A stretch of DNA of 64,000 bases, from assembly GCF_019397265.1 (NCBI RefSeq), contig NZ_CP068985.1:496001-560000 (forward strand), read 5' to 3'. The DNA comes from Nonomuraea coxensis DSM 45129 (lineage in GTDB: Bacteria; Actinomycetota; Actinomycetes; Streptosporangiales; Streptosporangiaceae). The translations under genes and the position numbers were made by a program. The first letter of the stretch is position 1. Every line of letters begins with the position of its first letter. The notes below the pieces were generated by a model. That model did no database searches. It had not been told where the DNA came from and was given only the letters and a program-made list of their open reading frames with translations. Below, in pieces: positions 33,939 to 41,517 of this stretch.

Positions 33939-35156
33939 ATGCAGAATGGCGCGTTCGACCCCATCGAACTACCCGCTCCTGTCTGGGAACACGAACAGAC
34001 CCGGGACATTCTCAGGAAGCGCGACATTGCCGGACTTTTCAGGATCGCAGCCAAATACGGCGCCAGTCAGGTCCGCATCGGCACCGCCACCGGTCTCGGC
34101 CAGCCCCGCGTCAACGCCATCCTGCGCGGCAACGGAACGATCAAAGAACTCGCCGTCATCGAGCGCATCGCCGTCGGCCTACGCCTGCCCGATCACGCCC
34201 GCATGCTCCTCGGCCTGGCCCCGCTGGACATCGCCTCACCGACCGGCGACCACGACGACGAACACGAAGAGCAAACCACCGAACTCCTCAGCCGACTGGA
34301 CGCCGCCTCAGCAGTGGACGACACCACGGTCATGATCCTCCGCACTGACACCAACAACCTCCGCCTGCTGGACCGCCGCCTCGGAGGACCCGCCATCACC
34401 GACAAAATGCACGCCCAGATGGCCCAGATCGAACGAGCCCACCGCCACGCTGTACGCCCACGCATCCGCGCCCAACTCGCCCACCTACTTGCCGAAACAG
34501 CTTCCTTGGCCGGATGGCAGGCCATCAACACCGTGGCGCTCAACGACGCCTGGAACCACTACGAACGCGCCAAGGCCGCCGCTCGCGAATCCGAGAGCGC
34601 CGCCGTTCTGGCCTACGTCTCCGGCGAACAGGCGTACGTCCTCATGGACCTGGGCCGCCCCGCCGAAGCCGCCGACCTCCTCCAGCACATCCACACCACC
34701 CACCGCGACCGCGTCCCCGCCCGCCTCAGAACATGGCTCGCCGCAGCCGAAGCCGAAGCCGCGGCCATCCTCGGCGACGAAGCCGCATGCCGCCGAGCGC
34801 TCGACCAAGCCGCCCTCGTGCTGCCGGAAGGCGACGGCGACCCGGACATGCCCTACCTGTCCATCAATGCCCACCACTTCGCTCGCTGGCGCGGAAGCTG
34901 CCTACTCCGCTTTGGCGATCCCAGCACCGTAGAGGACCTACGCTCAGCACTTGCCGGGATGGACGGCACCTACAACCGCGCCGAAGCAGGCGTCCGCTGC
35001 GATCTCGGCCACGCCCTGCTCGCAGCCGGCGAACCCGAAGCAGCACAGCCCCACATCCAGCGCGCCAAGCAACTGGCCACCATGACCGGCTGCCGCCGCC
35101 AACGACGCCGCATCGAAGAACTCTCGCGGGCGGTCAACCGCGCTCTCGGCCGTTGA
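33939..35156 (+). CDS. XRE-type regulator with C-terminal TPR-like repeats
   Basis: The ATG has GGAGG eight bases upstream; length 405 aa. The N-terminal helix-turn-helix is RIGTATGLGQPRVNAIL. Residues about 150-405 are helical repeats (ALNDAWNHYERAKAAARES, EQAYVLMDLGRPAEAADLL, GHALLAAGEPEAAQPHIQRA). Such proteins are frequent AICE cargo next to a Nudix gene, and the helical repeats may sense a peptide or partner. It is convergent with the Nudix gene (23-bp overlap). Confidence 0.85.
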   Translation: MQNGAFDPIELPAPVWEHEQTRDILRKRDIAGLFRIAAKYGASQVRIGTATGLGQPRVNAILRGNGTIKELAVIERIAVGLRLPDHARMLLGLAPLDIASPTGDHDDEHEEQTTELLSRLDAASAVDDTTVMILRTDTNNLRLLDRRLGGPAITDKMHAQMAQIERAHRHAVRPRIRAQLAHLLAETASLAGWQAINTVALNDAWNHYERAKAAARESESAAVLAYVSGEQAYVLMDLGRPAEAADLLQHIHTTHRDRVPARLRTWLAAAEAEAAAILGDEAACRRALDQAALVLPEGDGDPDMPYLSINAHHFARWRGSCLLRFGDPSTVEDLRSALAGMDGTYNRAEAGVRCDLGHALLAAGEPEAAQPHIQRAKQLATMTGCRRQRRRIEELSRAVNRALGR

Positions 35157-35697
35157 GCCGCTGCTGAGCCTGAAGCAATCCAATCAGCGTCCCGGACGTC
35201 CAGATGTCTCCGCGAGCAATCATGTCGGGGATCTCGGCCATCGGAACCCACTCGATCCGATCGGCCTCCACCTCACCCTCAGGCTTACCGACCAGTTCGG
35301 CACCATGCACAAGGAACAGGATGTGCTCGGAGTCCACCATGCCGGCCATCGGCTGATAGCTCACCAGGTGCTCAACCCGCTTCGGCCGATACCCGGTCTC
35401 CTCCTCCACCTCCCGCACAGCGGTCGTCATCGGATCCTCGCCTGCCTCCACCAGCCCGCCAGGAAGCTCCCAACCCCATCGATCGAACACGAACCGATGC
35501 CGCCACATCAGCAGCACCCGATCCTGCTCATCGAGAACGACAGCGATTGCGGCCCGATCCAGATGCACAACGTGATGCTCGAACCGCTCCCCGCCTGGGA
35601 TCTCCACATCGGCCAGCCCCAACCGGATCCACCGGTTGTCATAGACCAGCCGTTCCCCATGCACAACCCAGCGTGTCAGCTCAGCATCATCATCCAC
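35134..35697 (-). CDS. Nudix hydrolase, ADP-ribose pyrophosphatase-like
   Basis: The 187-aa protein has the N-terminal extension usual in ADP-ribose pyrophosphatases and a complete Nudix box, GGLVEAGEDPMTTAVREVEEETGY across about residues 80-103, with REVEEE as the catalytic core. It may clear a nucleotide signal or housekeeping by-product. The pairing with the XRE/TPR gene recurs in related elements as I recall. Confidence 0.87.
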   Translation of the reverse strand: MDDDAELTRWVVHGERLVYDNRWIRLGLADVEIPGGERFEHHVVHLDRAAIAVVLDEQDRVLLMWRHRFVFDRWGWELPGGLVEAGEDPMTTAVREVEEETGYRPKRVEHLVSYQPMAGMVDSEHILFLVHGAELVGKPEGEVEADRIEWVPMAEIPDMIARGDIWTSGTLIGLLQAQQRLNGRERG

Positions 35698-35858
35698 ACC
35701 GTGAAGCTACCGCCTTATTCGTACCCGGTGTATAGCTTCCAACCAGACACTGTTATCACACCGTGTCCCGCGCTTGGCTCTTCAGAGGTCGCGGGCAACT
35801 GAGCCCCAGCATCCTGAGCTTCCAGGACAGTTTGTGTCTGAGGGCTGCTTCTTATAGA

Positions 35859-37068
35859 TCACTCCCACACCGTTGTCGGGTCGGTCTGTGCGACAGCTTT
35901 GATTTCCGCTTGCGTCATGCCCGTCACATTCCTGAGATCGGCCCCTCGCAGATCGGCACGCTCAAGATGGGCGCCTTCGAGGTTTGCCTTGGTGAGGTCA
36001 GCATGCCGCAGGTCAGCGTCTTGCAGGTGTGCGCCGTCCAGACGCGCATCCTTAAGGGATGCGGATGTAAGATTCGCCTTTGTGAAGCGGGCATCGGTAA
36101 GCATCGCTTGGCTGAGAATCGCGTTCCTCAGGTTCGCACGCCGAAAAAAGCTTGCAGGTGCTTTTATTCGGTCCAGGTATGCGCCTGACATGTCCGCATC
36201 GTCCAGGTTAGCCGAAAAAAGGGTAGCGCCAGACAGAATCGCGTATCGAAGTTGTGCTTGTGCCAGGTTGGCCCTGGCCAAGTTCGCATCGGTTAGGTGC
36301 GCTCGGGCTAGAGGCGCTCCCGAAAACCTTCATACCCTGAAGGTCGATGGCAGAGAGGTCGAAGGCGAACTCTGGTTCGCTGGGGCTCAACCGGGCGATC
36401 ACACTTAACGCGGCGGCCACGTCTACACGTGCCTGCCCTTTTACCAATTCGGACGTGGGGGGGTGTGCGTGGAGACGGACGTAGGCGACGAGCACCTCGA
36501 TGATTGTGATCTTGTCGCGATCGGAGTCTAAGGCGAGGCGCTGAAGCGCGTAGACTCCGCCCAGCCGGACATCGACCTTGGTGGAGCCAAGCTGCTCAAC
36601 CGCTTTTGTGTAGCGGTCTGTGAGCTGCCCTTCCCGAGTTGCGTCCAATGTACGAGCGGATACGTCAAGCGTGCGAGCCGTGTAGACGAGGCCAGCGCCT
36701 GTGAAGATCAGTCCGGCAACTACGACTAGCCCCGTTGCAGCTTGCAGCACGGTGCCCCGTGCGTTGTTGACGGCGTCAACACGATCCTTGATGCTGAGCC
36801 GCTTGCGCTCGCGCGCGGTCAGAGGTCCAGTCTCCCCAGCCATTCGCCGTGCAACTGGTCCGAGAAGCACGGCCATCCCTACAACAGCCGTCACGCCGGC
36901 GACGACTGAGGATATCGTCCACCACAGCCACTGCGGCCCTCGTGCTCCGGCAGCTGTCCACAAGAGTCCCGGCGCTGCTAATGCGCCTGCCGCGACAAAG
37001 ACCGCAACGATACGCCCCCTGCTGCTCCGCATAGCCACATTGGACTCGCAGCCAGACCACCAGCCCAT
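35859..37068 (-). pseudogene. Pentapeptide-repeat membrane protein, frameshifted
   Basis: Two minus-strand frames make one protein. The first (37068 down to about 36320) encodes two membrane-helix pairs (VAVFVAAGALAAPGLLW, ISSVVAGVTAVVGMAVLLG and LVVVAGLIFTGAGLVYTA) and ends with FDLSAIDLQGMKVFG. The second continues as LARAHLTDANLARANLAQAQL with about 18 pentapeptide repeats to 35859. The join needs a one-base shift near 36311-36337; an A4 run at 36323-36326 is a likely place. It is either a recent pseudogene or an assembly error. Confidence 0.75.
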
Positions 37069-37222
37069 GGAAACCAGGATCTCGGAATCGGACCGTGATG
37101 CTTGCGCGGCACCGCTGCCGACGTGGTCCTCGTCTGGAATGATGATCAGTTGGACGGCCTAATGGAGCGCTGCCCCAGATCCGGGCGGCCTTGAGGTCAC
37201 TGCCGAATTATTCTTGTAGGTA

Positions 37223-37387
37223 TCAAGCGGCGGCGCGGCGCGCCGCCGTACCCCCGGCCCTCCGCCCGCCCGCCGTCCGGGCGTGCGGCCTGGGGGCCGG
37301 TCCCGGACGGCGGCGGGACACCGGGCCGGGCACCGCACGCCGGCCTCGCCGTACCAACCGAACGCACCGACCAGGGTTGCCACACCG
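37223..37387 (+). repeat. Structured GC-rich repeat, copy A
   Basis: No gene is evident between 37069 and 37614. This stretch holds, in order: a 9-bp inverted repeat with one central base (GGCGGCGCG-G-CGCGCCGCC); a 12-bp stem CCGCCGTCCGGG/CCCGGACGGCGG; an inner hairpin CGGCC-TGGG-GGCCG; and a tail with GCCGTACC and CACCGAC. The same blocks in the same order occur on the minus strand at 41213-41371, where the long stem has a different sequence. It may be a structured RNA, a single-strand DNA origin or a small non-autonomous element. Confidence 0.7.
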
Positions 37388-37614
37388 CCGCACAGATGCA
37401 GCCCTACGATCGCCACTGCATGGCTGGTCGCCGTGAATGGCTGGGGGCGATCGACGATCCAGGGTTCGTTCCTCACCCTGGCTCACCGACCGACATGGCT
37501 GATCTTCAAGGCTACTAACTGCGTAAGTAGGTCGGGCGGAACATGCGGTCAGACTACGGTGCGTTCTGAGAGGATCAAGGCTCAGCCATTCACCGAAGGG
37601 TTAAGGAGACCAAG

Positions 37615-38451
37615 TTGACGCCCTCTGGCGGTCCTGCGTGGACTGACACTTTCACTGCCATCGCAGCCGTGGTGGCCATAGTGGTCTCTCTGTTCTCGGT
37701 CTGGTTCGCCAGGCGGCAGGCCAGCGCTGCGATTGATCAATCGGCCGATGCTCAGCGAGCCGCTGACGCAGCCAAGGACCAAGCGGTGTCGGCACGCGAT
37801 CAGGCGGAGATTGCTGCCAAACAGCTTACGCTCGACCGCACCGCATTCACAGAATCGCAGCAACCATATGTAGTCGTTGACATCCGGGCGTCCGACTTCA
37901 TCTCCGAGGCCCTGGTTCTCATAGTCGAGAACGTAGGACCCACAGTCGCCCGCAACGTTCGGATCAGATTCAATCCGCCTGTTCAGACCTCGATGGATGG
38001 GGACGATGGGGAGAAGCTTGCGGATGCCCTCATCTTCACCCAGGGCATCCCTCATTTGCCACCTGGGCGCAGAATCGAGGCGCTCTTCGATATCGGATGG
38101 CAGTTCTTCAAGAAGGATCTGCCTCGTAAATACACCGTAACAGTAGAGGCTGATGGACCATACGGTACTGTCGAACCACTCACCTATCTGATCGACTTGG
38201 AGATCTACCGTAAGCTCCGACACCTCACCATCAGAACTCGCCATCAGCAGGTGCAAGAAATCGAGAAGCTTCGTGTAGCAGTAGAGAAAGTCGCCCAAGA
38301 ACTCGCCCGTCCACGCAGAGAAGCCGAAGCGGCGGAGTGGCAGCGAGTAGTCGCGGAGCAGAGAAAGCGAACTAGGCGCACCACTTCAACTAGCGCGCAC
38401 GACTCCTTGCAGTCTGGAACAGAAGAGGTCGGCGAGGGAAACGGCAGCTAG
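37615..38451 (+). CDS. Membrane-anchored coiled-coil protein of unknown function
   Basis: The TTG at 37615 has AAGGAG seven bases upstream; length 278 aa. One membrane helix (about 12-31, IAAVVAIVVSLFSVWFA) is followed by an Ala/Gln/Asp-rich coiled coil (about 33-75), a beta-rich domain (YVVVDIRASDF to VEADGPYG) and a basic helical C-terminus (about 205-265). Composition is less GC-rich than the backbone. It precedes the EACC1-caspase pair by 75 bp and may be a membrane sensor or effector of that module; this is inference. Confidence 0.75.
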   Translation: MTPSGGPAWTDTFTAIAAVVAIVVSLFSVWFARRQASAAIDQSADAQRAADAAKDQAVSARDQAEIAAKQLTLDRTAFTESQQPYVVVDIRASDFISEALVLIVENVGPTVARNVRIRFNPPVQTSMDGDDGEKLADALIFTQGIPHLPPGRRIEALFDIGWQFFKKDLPRKYTVTVEADGPYGTVEPLTYLIDLEIYRKLRHLTIRTRHQQVQEIEKLRVAVEKVAQELARPRREAEAAEWQRVVAEQRKRTRRTTSTSAHDSLQSGTEEVGEGNGS

Positions 38452-38526
38452 CGTTTCACTCGTATCACTGACTTATTGGCCGGCCTTCCCGGCTAGAGCA
38501 TATAAATAATGCGGAGGGGTGAAGTC

Positions 38527-38871
38527 ATGGAAGTGCACGTAACGATTTTAGGAGATGCCGCTGGGCAAGAGTTGCTCAGCTTGCGCGACTGGCTTGATGG
38601 CGAGAGCCAACTGCACGGAAGAGTGCGGTATCTGCTGACGGCGCCCAAAGCCACAGAACTGGGCTCTATGCTCGATACTCTGGCGATAGTCATTGGATCC
38701 AGCGGCACCACGGCCCTCTTTGCGCGTGTTCTCACAACCTGGATTAGAAGTCGTCGATCGGACATAACCATCAAGATCAAGGCTGCGGATAAAACCATCG
38801 AGATCAGATCACAGAGCGTAAGTGACCCTCTCCATCTCCTAAAAGAAATACTCAAAGATGAACAGCAATAG
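38527..38871 (+). CDS. EACC1 (effector-associated constant component 1) protein
   Basis: The ATG at 38527 has GGAGGGG upstream; an ATG at 38509 is less likely. The 114-aa product follows the EACC1 pattern: a ferredoxin-like start (VHVTILGDAAGQELLSLRDWL), then LGSMLDTLAIVIGSSGTTALFARVLTTWI split over about residues 48-76, and a C-terminal beta segment SDITIKIKAADKTIEI followed by DPLHLLKEIL. EACC1 proteins are encoded next to caspase, trypsin or STAND effectors in predicted bacterial conflict systems. The gene overlaps the caspase gene by 14 bp. Confidence 0.85.
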   Translation: MEVHVTILGDAAGQELLSLRDWLDGESQLHGRVRYLLTAPKATELGSMLDTLAIVIGSSGTTALFARVLTTWIRSRRSDITIKIKAADKTIEIRSQSVSDPLHLLKEILKDEQQ

Positions 38872-40201
38872 CGAATCACGAAACTTCTCGGCTTCGCGAG
38901 CCGTGCTTGTCGGAGTGTCGGATTACGATGATCCGGATTTCGTTCCCGTCCCCGCAGCATGCAATAGCCTCGATGCAATTTATGAGGTGCTCACCGATGC
39001 AGATCTCTGCGGTTGGCCAGAAAATCGCGTAACTGTGATTAGGAATCCAAGCAATGCTGGGAGGCTGGCGGCGCAACTTCGGTCCATCGCTACTGACGCG
39101 CGTGACATTTTCATGCTCTACTTTGTAGGGCATGGCACGCTGACGCCAAGAGGGGAATTGAGTCTCACCCTGACTGATACTGTTGCTAGTGACTGCGACT
39201 ATACGGGATTGCGCTACTCCTGGATAAGAGAAGCGTTTCTCGATACGCCGGCGCGGACAAAAGTAGCAATTCTTGATTGCTGTGCCGCTGGACGTGCACT
39301 TCAAGCTCTATCTGTCTCCAATCAGCTTCTCCAAAGCGTCGCAATTGACGGTGTCTATACATTCGCTGCGACGGAGGGAAGCGCCCCTGCTCATGTGGTG
39401 CCATTCAAGCATCAGGCCAGCGAGATGACATCGTTCACTCGCGAGTTGGTCAGGGTTATCAGATCAGGGATACCGTTAGCACCCACATGGCTCACGTTGG
39501 AGCACATATACACCCACGTTCGGCATGGGCTATTAGGGAAAAATCTTCCCGCTCCCAACCGCAGCCTTCTGGGTAATGTGAATAACTTCCGTTTCGCAAG
39601 GAACGCGGCTTCCCATGCGGTTCACTCCGAAAAGGGTGGTAACTATCTTGATCTGCGTCGGCGGGAGCTAGCTGAGATAATAACGGTCAACCCTTCCATT
39701 GCTCTCCCCTCTTGGCCAGCGGTAGAGCAGGAGGGGGATTATAACTTGTCCGTCGAAGCTAGAGACCCTTCGTTTATATGCATGGATAGGTATTTCGTGC
39801 GCACCGGCACTGGTAGGCGCAGCGCCTTTGAAATCTGCGATCTACTGGGACCTTTGAACGAGCTTATATATGTGAAGCGGACGCGAAACTCGATAGCGCT
39901 TAGTCATCTATTCAATCAAGCGATTGTGGCGGTCGATCTGCTGGTTAATGTACCGGAAGTTCGTATGGCTTTCAGTTCGGCCGTGCGCGAGCGTGGTCGG
40001 GATCGTCTTTTGGGTGACGACAGCTTTCCGTGGAAAGTCGTTTTTGCGTTGGCGGGGGAAGTTGGAAGAGCTTTGACCCCTGAATCCCTGTTTCCGTTCT
40101 CGCAGATTACGCTCGTGCAGGCATCTAGGGCTATCCGATCTCTCGGAGTGGTGACAGAAATGATCGGCATAGAGATTGAAGCAGAGAGTCCGGGCGCCTA
40201 G
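38858..40201 (+). CDS. Caspase-like protease (EACC1-associated) with DUF6119/TIGR04141-like C-terminus
   Basis: Of 447 aa, residues about 12-245 are a C14 caspase-like domain: RAVLVGVSDYDD at the start, catalytic His in YFVGHGT (H92) and Cys in ILDCCAAG (C141/C142). Residues about 262-447 resemble the C-terminal part of the sporadically distributed DUF6119/TIGR04141 proteins: FICMDRYFVRTGTGRRSAFEICDLL, ELIYVKR, and ALSHLFNQAIVAVDLL. The gene is clearly lower in GC than the host. Infection-triggered proteolysis leading to growth arrest is the predicted role for the class; the target is unknown. Confidence 0.85.
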   Translation: MNSNSESRNFSASRAVLVGVSDYDDPDFVPVPAACNSLDAIYEVLTDADLCGWPENRVTVIRNPSNAGRLAAQLRSIATDARDIFMLYFVGHGTLTPRGELSLTLTDTVASDCDYTGLRYSWIREAFLDTPARTKVAILDCCAAGRALQALSVSNQLLQSVAIDGVYTFAATEGSAPAHVVPFKHQASEMTSFTRELVRVIRSGIPLAPTWLTLEHIYTHVRHGLLGKNLPAPNRSLLGNVNNFRFARNAASHAVHSEKGGNYLDLRRRELAEIITVNPSIALPSWPAVEQEGDYNLSVEARDPSFICMDRYFVRTGTGRRSAFEICDLLGPLNELIYVKRTRNSIALSHLFNQAIVAVDLLVNVPEVRMAFSSAVRERGRDRLLGDDSFPWKVVFALAGEVGRALTPESLFPFSQITLVQASRAIRSLGVVTEMIGIEIEAESPGA

Positions 40202-40271
40202 CTAAGCCTCTAGCCGAGAAAAACGGTGGATCACAGGTGGGTCGTATTGGATTTTCTCGTCGCATAGATCG

Positions 40272-40436
40272 TTGAAGAACGACGGTGATGCGTGCGCGGC
40301 TGTCCTGAACGATGCTCTCCAGGCTACTCGTGCGGCTTGGATACGCAGGGTTGTGACACTGGGGCCTGGGTTTGATGATCCGGAACTTACGCGTAATGAT
40401 CTTTACGTTCTGAGGTATCTACGGATCATTTCCTGA
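40272..40436 (+). CDS. Possible small ORF downstream of the caspase gene
   Basis: A 54-codon frame starts at TTG 40272 and reads KNDGDACAAVLNDALQA followed by WIRRVVTLGPGFDDPELTRND. It has ordinary amino-acid composition but no visible ribosome site and no recognised domain. It may be a fragment of a larger helical protein. Apart from this the 314 bp between 40202 and 40515 show nothing clear. Confidence 0.3.
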   Translation: MKNDGDACAAVLNDALQATRAAWIRRVVTLGPGFDDPELTRNDLYVLRYLRIIS

Positions 40437-40515
40437 GGTCTGGGGCCGGAGAGGGTGGCAACCGCTGTTCCACTTTCTAATCCGACGGCTACAGGCTCCA
40501 TCTCGAAGGCGCCTG

Positions 40516-41016
40516 CTACGCCGGAAAGTCCGTATTCCAGGGATAGGCGAACCGCTCGGGCGCTGCACCCCACTCTTGGAGCAAGGTCAGGAGGTCAGCC
40601 TCGTCGGTGGCGACGATGCGTTTGATTTCGTTGCGTCCAATGTCGTAGTCCCAGCCGTCGAGGTGCTCGATGACGTATTCGCAGTGTGTCAGTTGGAAGC
40701 CGCGCCTCTCGTCGTTACGTGTCCAGCCTTCTCGTCGGGCGGTATCGTCGGCTTCGCTGCGCAGTGGGCGGATCTCGATCCATGCCCGATACTGCGGCCG
40801 GCTCGCCTCGACTTCGGCGACGAGGGACCTGCCAAGGCGAAGCGCGCTTAGCTTGTCTGTCGGGAAGACTGCCTCAGCGGGTTGATCCACAGGTTCCAGG
40901 GTCTCACGGTGGCGTCCGGGGAGCCGTGCAATATACGTGCAATGATCTTGCTGGTCGAGGCATTCTGACAAGACGGCACAGCAGGTCAGAAGCATTGACG
41001 CGGTAGGAACGGTCAC
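40516..41016 (-). CDS. Hypothetical protein next to attR
   Basis: The longest frame gives 166 aa from an ATG four bases inside the attR core; an internal start is likely, since the first 35 residues are Cys-rich and irregular. The downstream part (SLVAEVEASRPQYRAWIEIRPL, CEYVIEHLDGWDYDIGRNE, LLTLLQEWGAAPERFAYPW) looks like a folded alpha/beta protein. No family is recognised. It reads into the element, away from the core. Confidence 0.55.
   Translation of the reverse strand: MTVPTASMLLTCCAVLSECLDQQDHCTYIARLPGRHRETLEPVDQPAEAVFPTDKLSALRLGRSLVAEVEASRPQYRAWIEIRPLRSEADDTARREGWTRNDERRGFQLTHCEYVIEHLDGWDYDIGRNEIKRIVATDEADLLTLLQEWGAAPERFAYPWNTDFPA
40931..40950 (+). repeat. Possible integrase arm site, right copy
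   Basis: ATATACGTGCAATGATCTTG is 19/20 identical to 23831-23850 in the same orientation and lies 70 bp inside attR. A weaker match (ACTTACGCGTAATGATCTTT, 40385-40404) is also present. Confidence 0.5.
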
Positions 41017-41019
41017 GAG

Positions 41020-41070
41020 CTGTAAAACCGTCGGCTCAGCCTACGCAAGTTCGAACCTTGCACCTGCCAC
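41020..41070 (+). other. attR core (51-bp direct repeat)
   Basis: Identical to the tRNA-Tyr 3' half at 23679-23729 but without any 5' half of a tRNA, so it is not a functional tRNA gene. It marks the right end of the element. Confidence 0.95.
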
Positions 41071-41081
41071 ACCAGCGGGAA

Positions 41082-41118
41082 GAGGCCCGTCACCAGCGGA
41101 AACGCGGTGACGGGCCTC
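41082..41118 (+). terminator. Perfect hairpin beyond attR, probable original tRNA-Tyr terminator
   Basis: GAGGCCCGTCACC pairs with GGTGACGGGCCTC, and the loop contains GCG-GAAA-CGC. It lies 12 bp after the attR core, where the tRNA terminator would be in an empty site. A near copy occurs at 50280-50318. Confidence 0.75.
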
Positions 41119-41167
41119 TCGCGTTGTGTCCGGCTGTCCACGGCGATCACCGGCTTCCTACGGCCTC

Positions 41168-41189
41168 TCACGGCCGATACGCGGCCAAG
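41168..41189 (+). repeat. 22-bp direct repeat, left copy
   Basis: Begins TCACGGCCGATACGCGGCC and matches 42606-42627 at 21 of 22 bases. Each copy contains GGCC half-sites around a TACGC centre. The two copies bracket the merR gene. Outside the hairpin at 41082, this repeat and copy B of the structured repeat, the 41071-41517 interval has no gene. Confidence 0.6.
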
Positions 41190-41212
41190 TTTCGGGACAG
41201 CGCCCAGCTCAT

Positions 41213-41371
41213 GGTGTGGTGCCCAAGTCGGTGGGAGTGGTTCGGTACGGCGGCGCGTGGTATGACAATGCCCCGCGCGGCGCCCGCGCCGTGACCGGCC
41301 CCCAGGCCGCAGCGCGGCGCGGGGACGCCAGCGCAGGGCATACGGCGGCGCGCCGCGCCGCCGCCGCTTGA
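41213..41371 (-). repeat. Structured GC-rich repeat, copy B
   Basis: On the minus strand from 41371: TCAAGCGG, the same 9-bp inverted repeat GGCGGCGCG-G-CGCGCCGCC, then a stem CCCGCGCCG/CGGCGCGGG around the conserved hairpin CGGCC-TGGG-GGCCG, then GCCGTACC, CACCGAC and CCACACC. Block order and spacing match copy A at 37223-37387, while the outer stem has changed on both sides so that pairing is kept. It lies just outside attR. Confidence 0.7.
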
Positions 41372-41517
41372 CCGAGTATCACGAGTTACCTGTCGATGCC
41401 GTCGCCGGCAGGCGCTCTACGGCCGGCGCTCCTATGGCGACTGTCAGGACGAGCTTCGGCAGCGAACGGCGGGCTGAGACGATACGGATGAGCTGCCGGG
41501 GAATCGCGATTGCGCGT

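Larger units (their letters stand above)
23679..41070. mobile_element. Integrated conjugative element of the AICE/pSAM2 type in tRNA-Tyr
   Basis: The element lies between perfect 51-bp direct repeats of the tRNA-Tyr 3' half, 17.34 kb from core to core. The backbone, transcribed toward attL, is FtsK-type Tra (27598), a small orf, RepSA-like initiator, Xis, Int and a coupled small orf. A Pra-like activator and a GntR repressor lie upstream. This is the rolling-circle-replicating, double-stranded-DNA-transfer type of actinomycete element. All core genes look intact, so excision may still be possible. Cargo includes an XRE/TPR regulator, a Nudix hydrolase, a broken pentapeptide protein and an EACC1-caspase module; an IS3 element has entered the middle. 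Confidence 0.92.

Noticed and set aside
37159..37618. Several overlapping small frames in the 37069-37614 gap
   Set aside because: They follow the GC-rich inverted repeats, have Arg/Pro/Ala-biased products and no ribosome sites; the structured repeat explains the sequence better.
41020..41070. Second tRNA-Tyr gene
   Set aside because: Only the 3' half is present; no acceptor 5' strand, D arm or 5' anticodon stem precedes it. It is the attR core.
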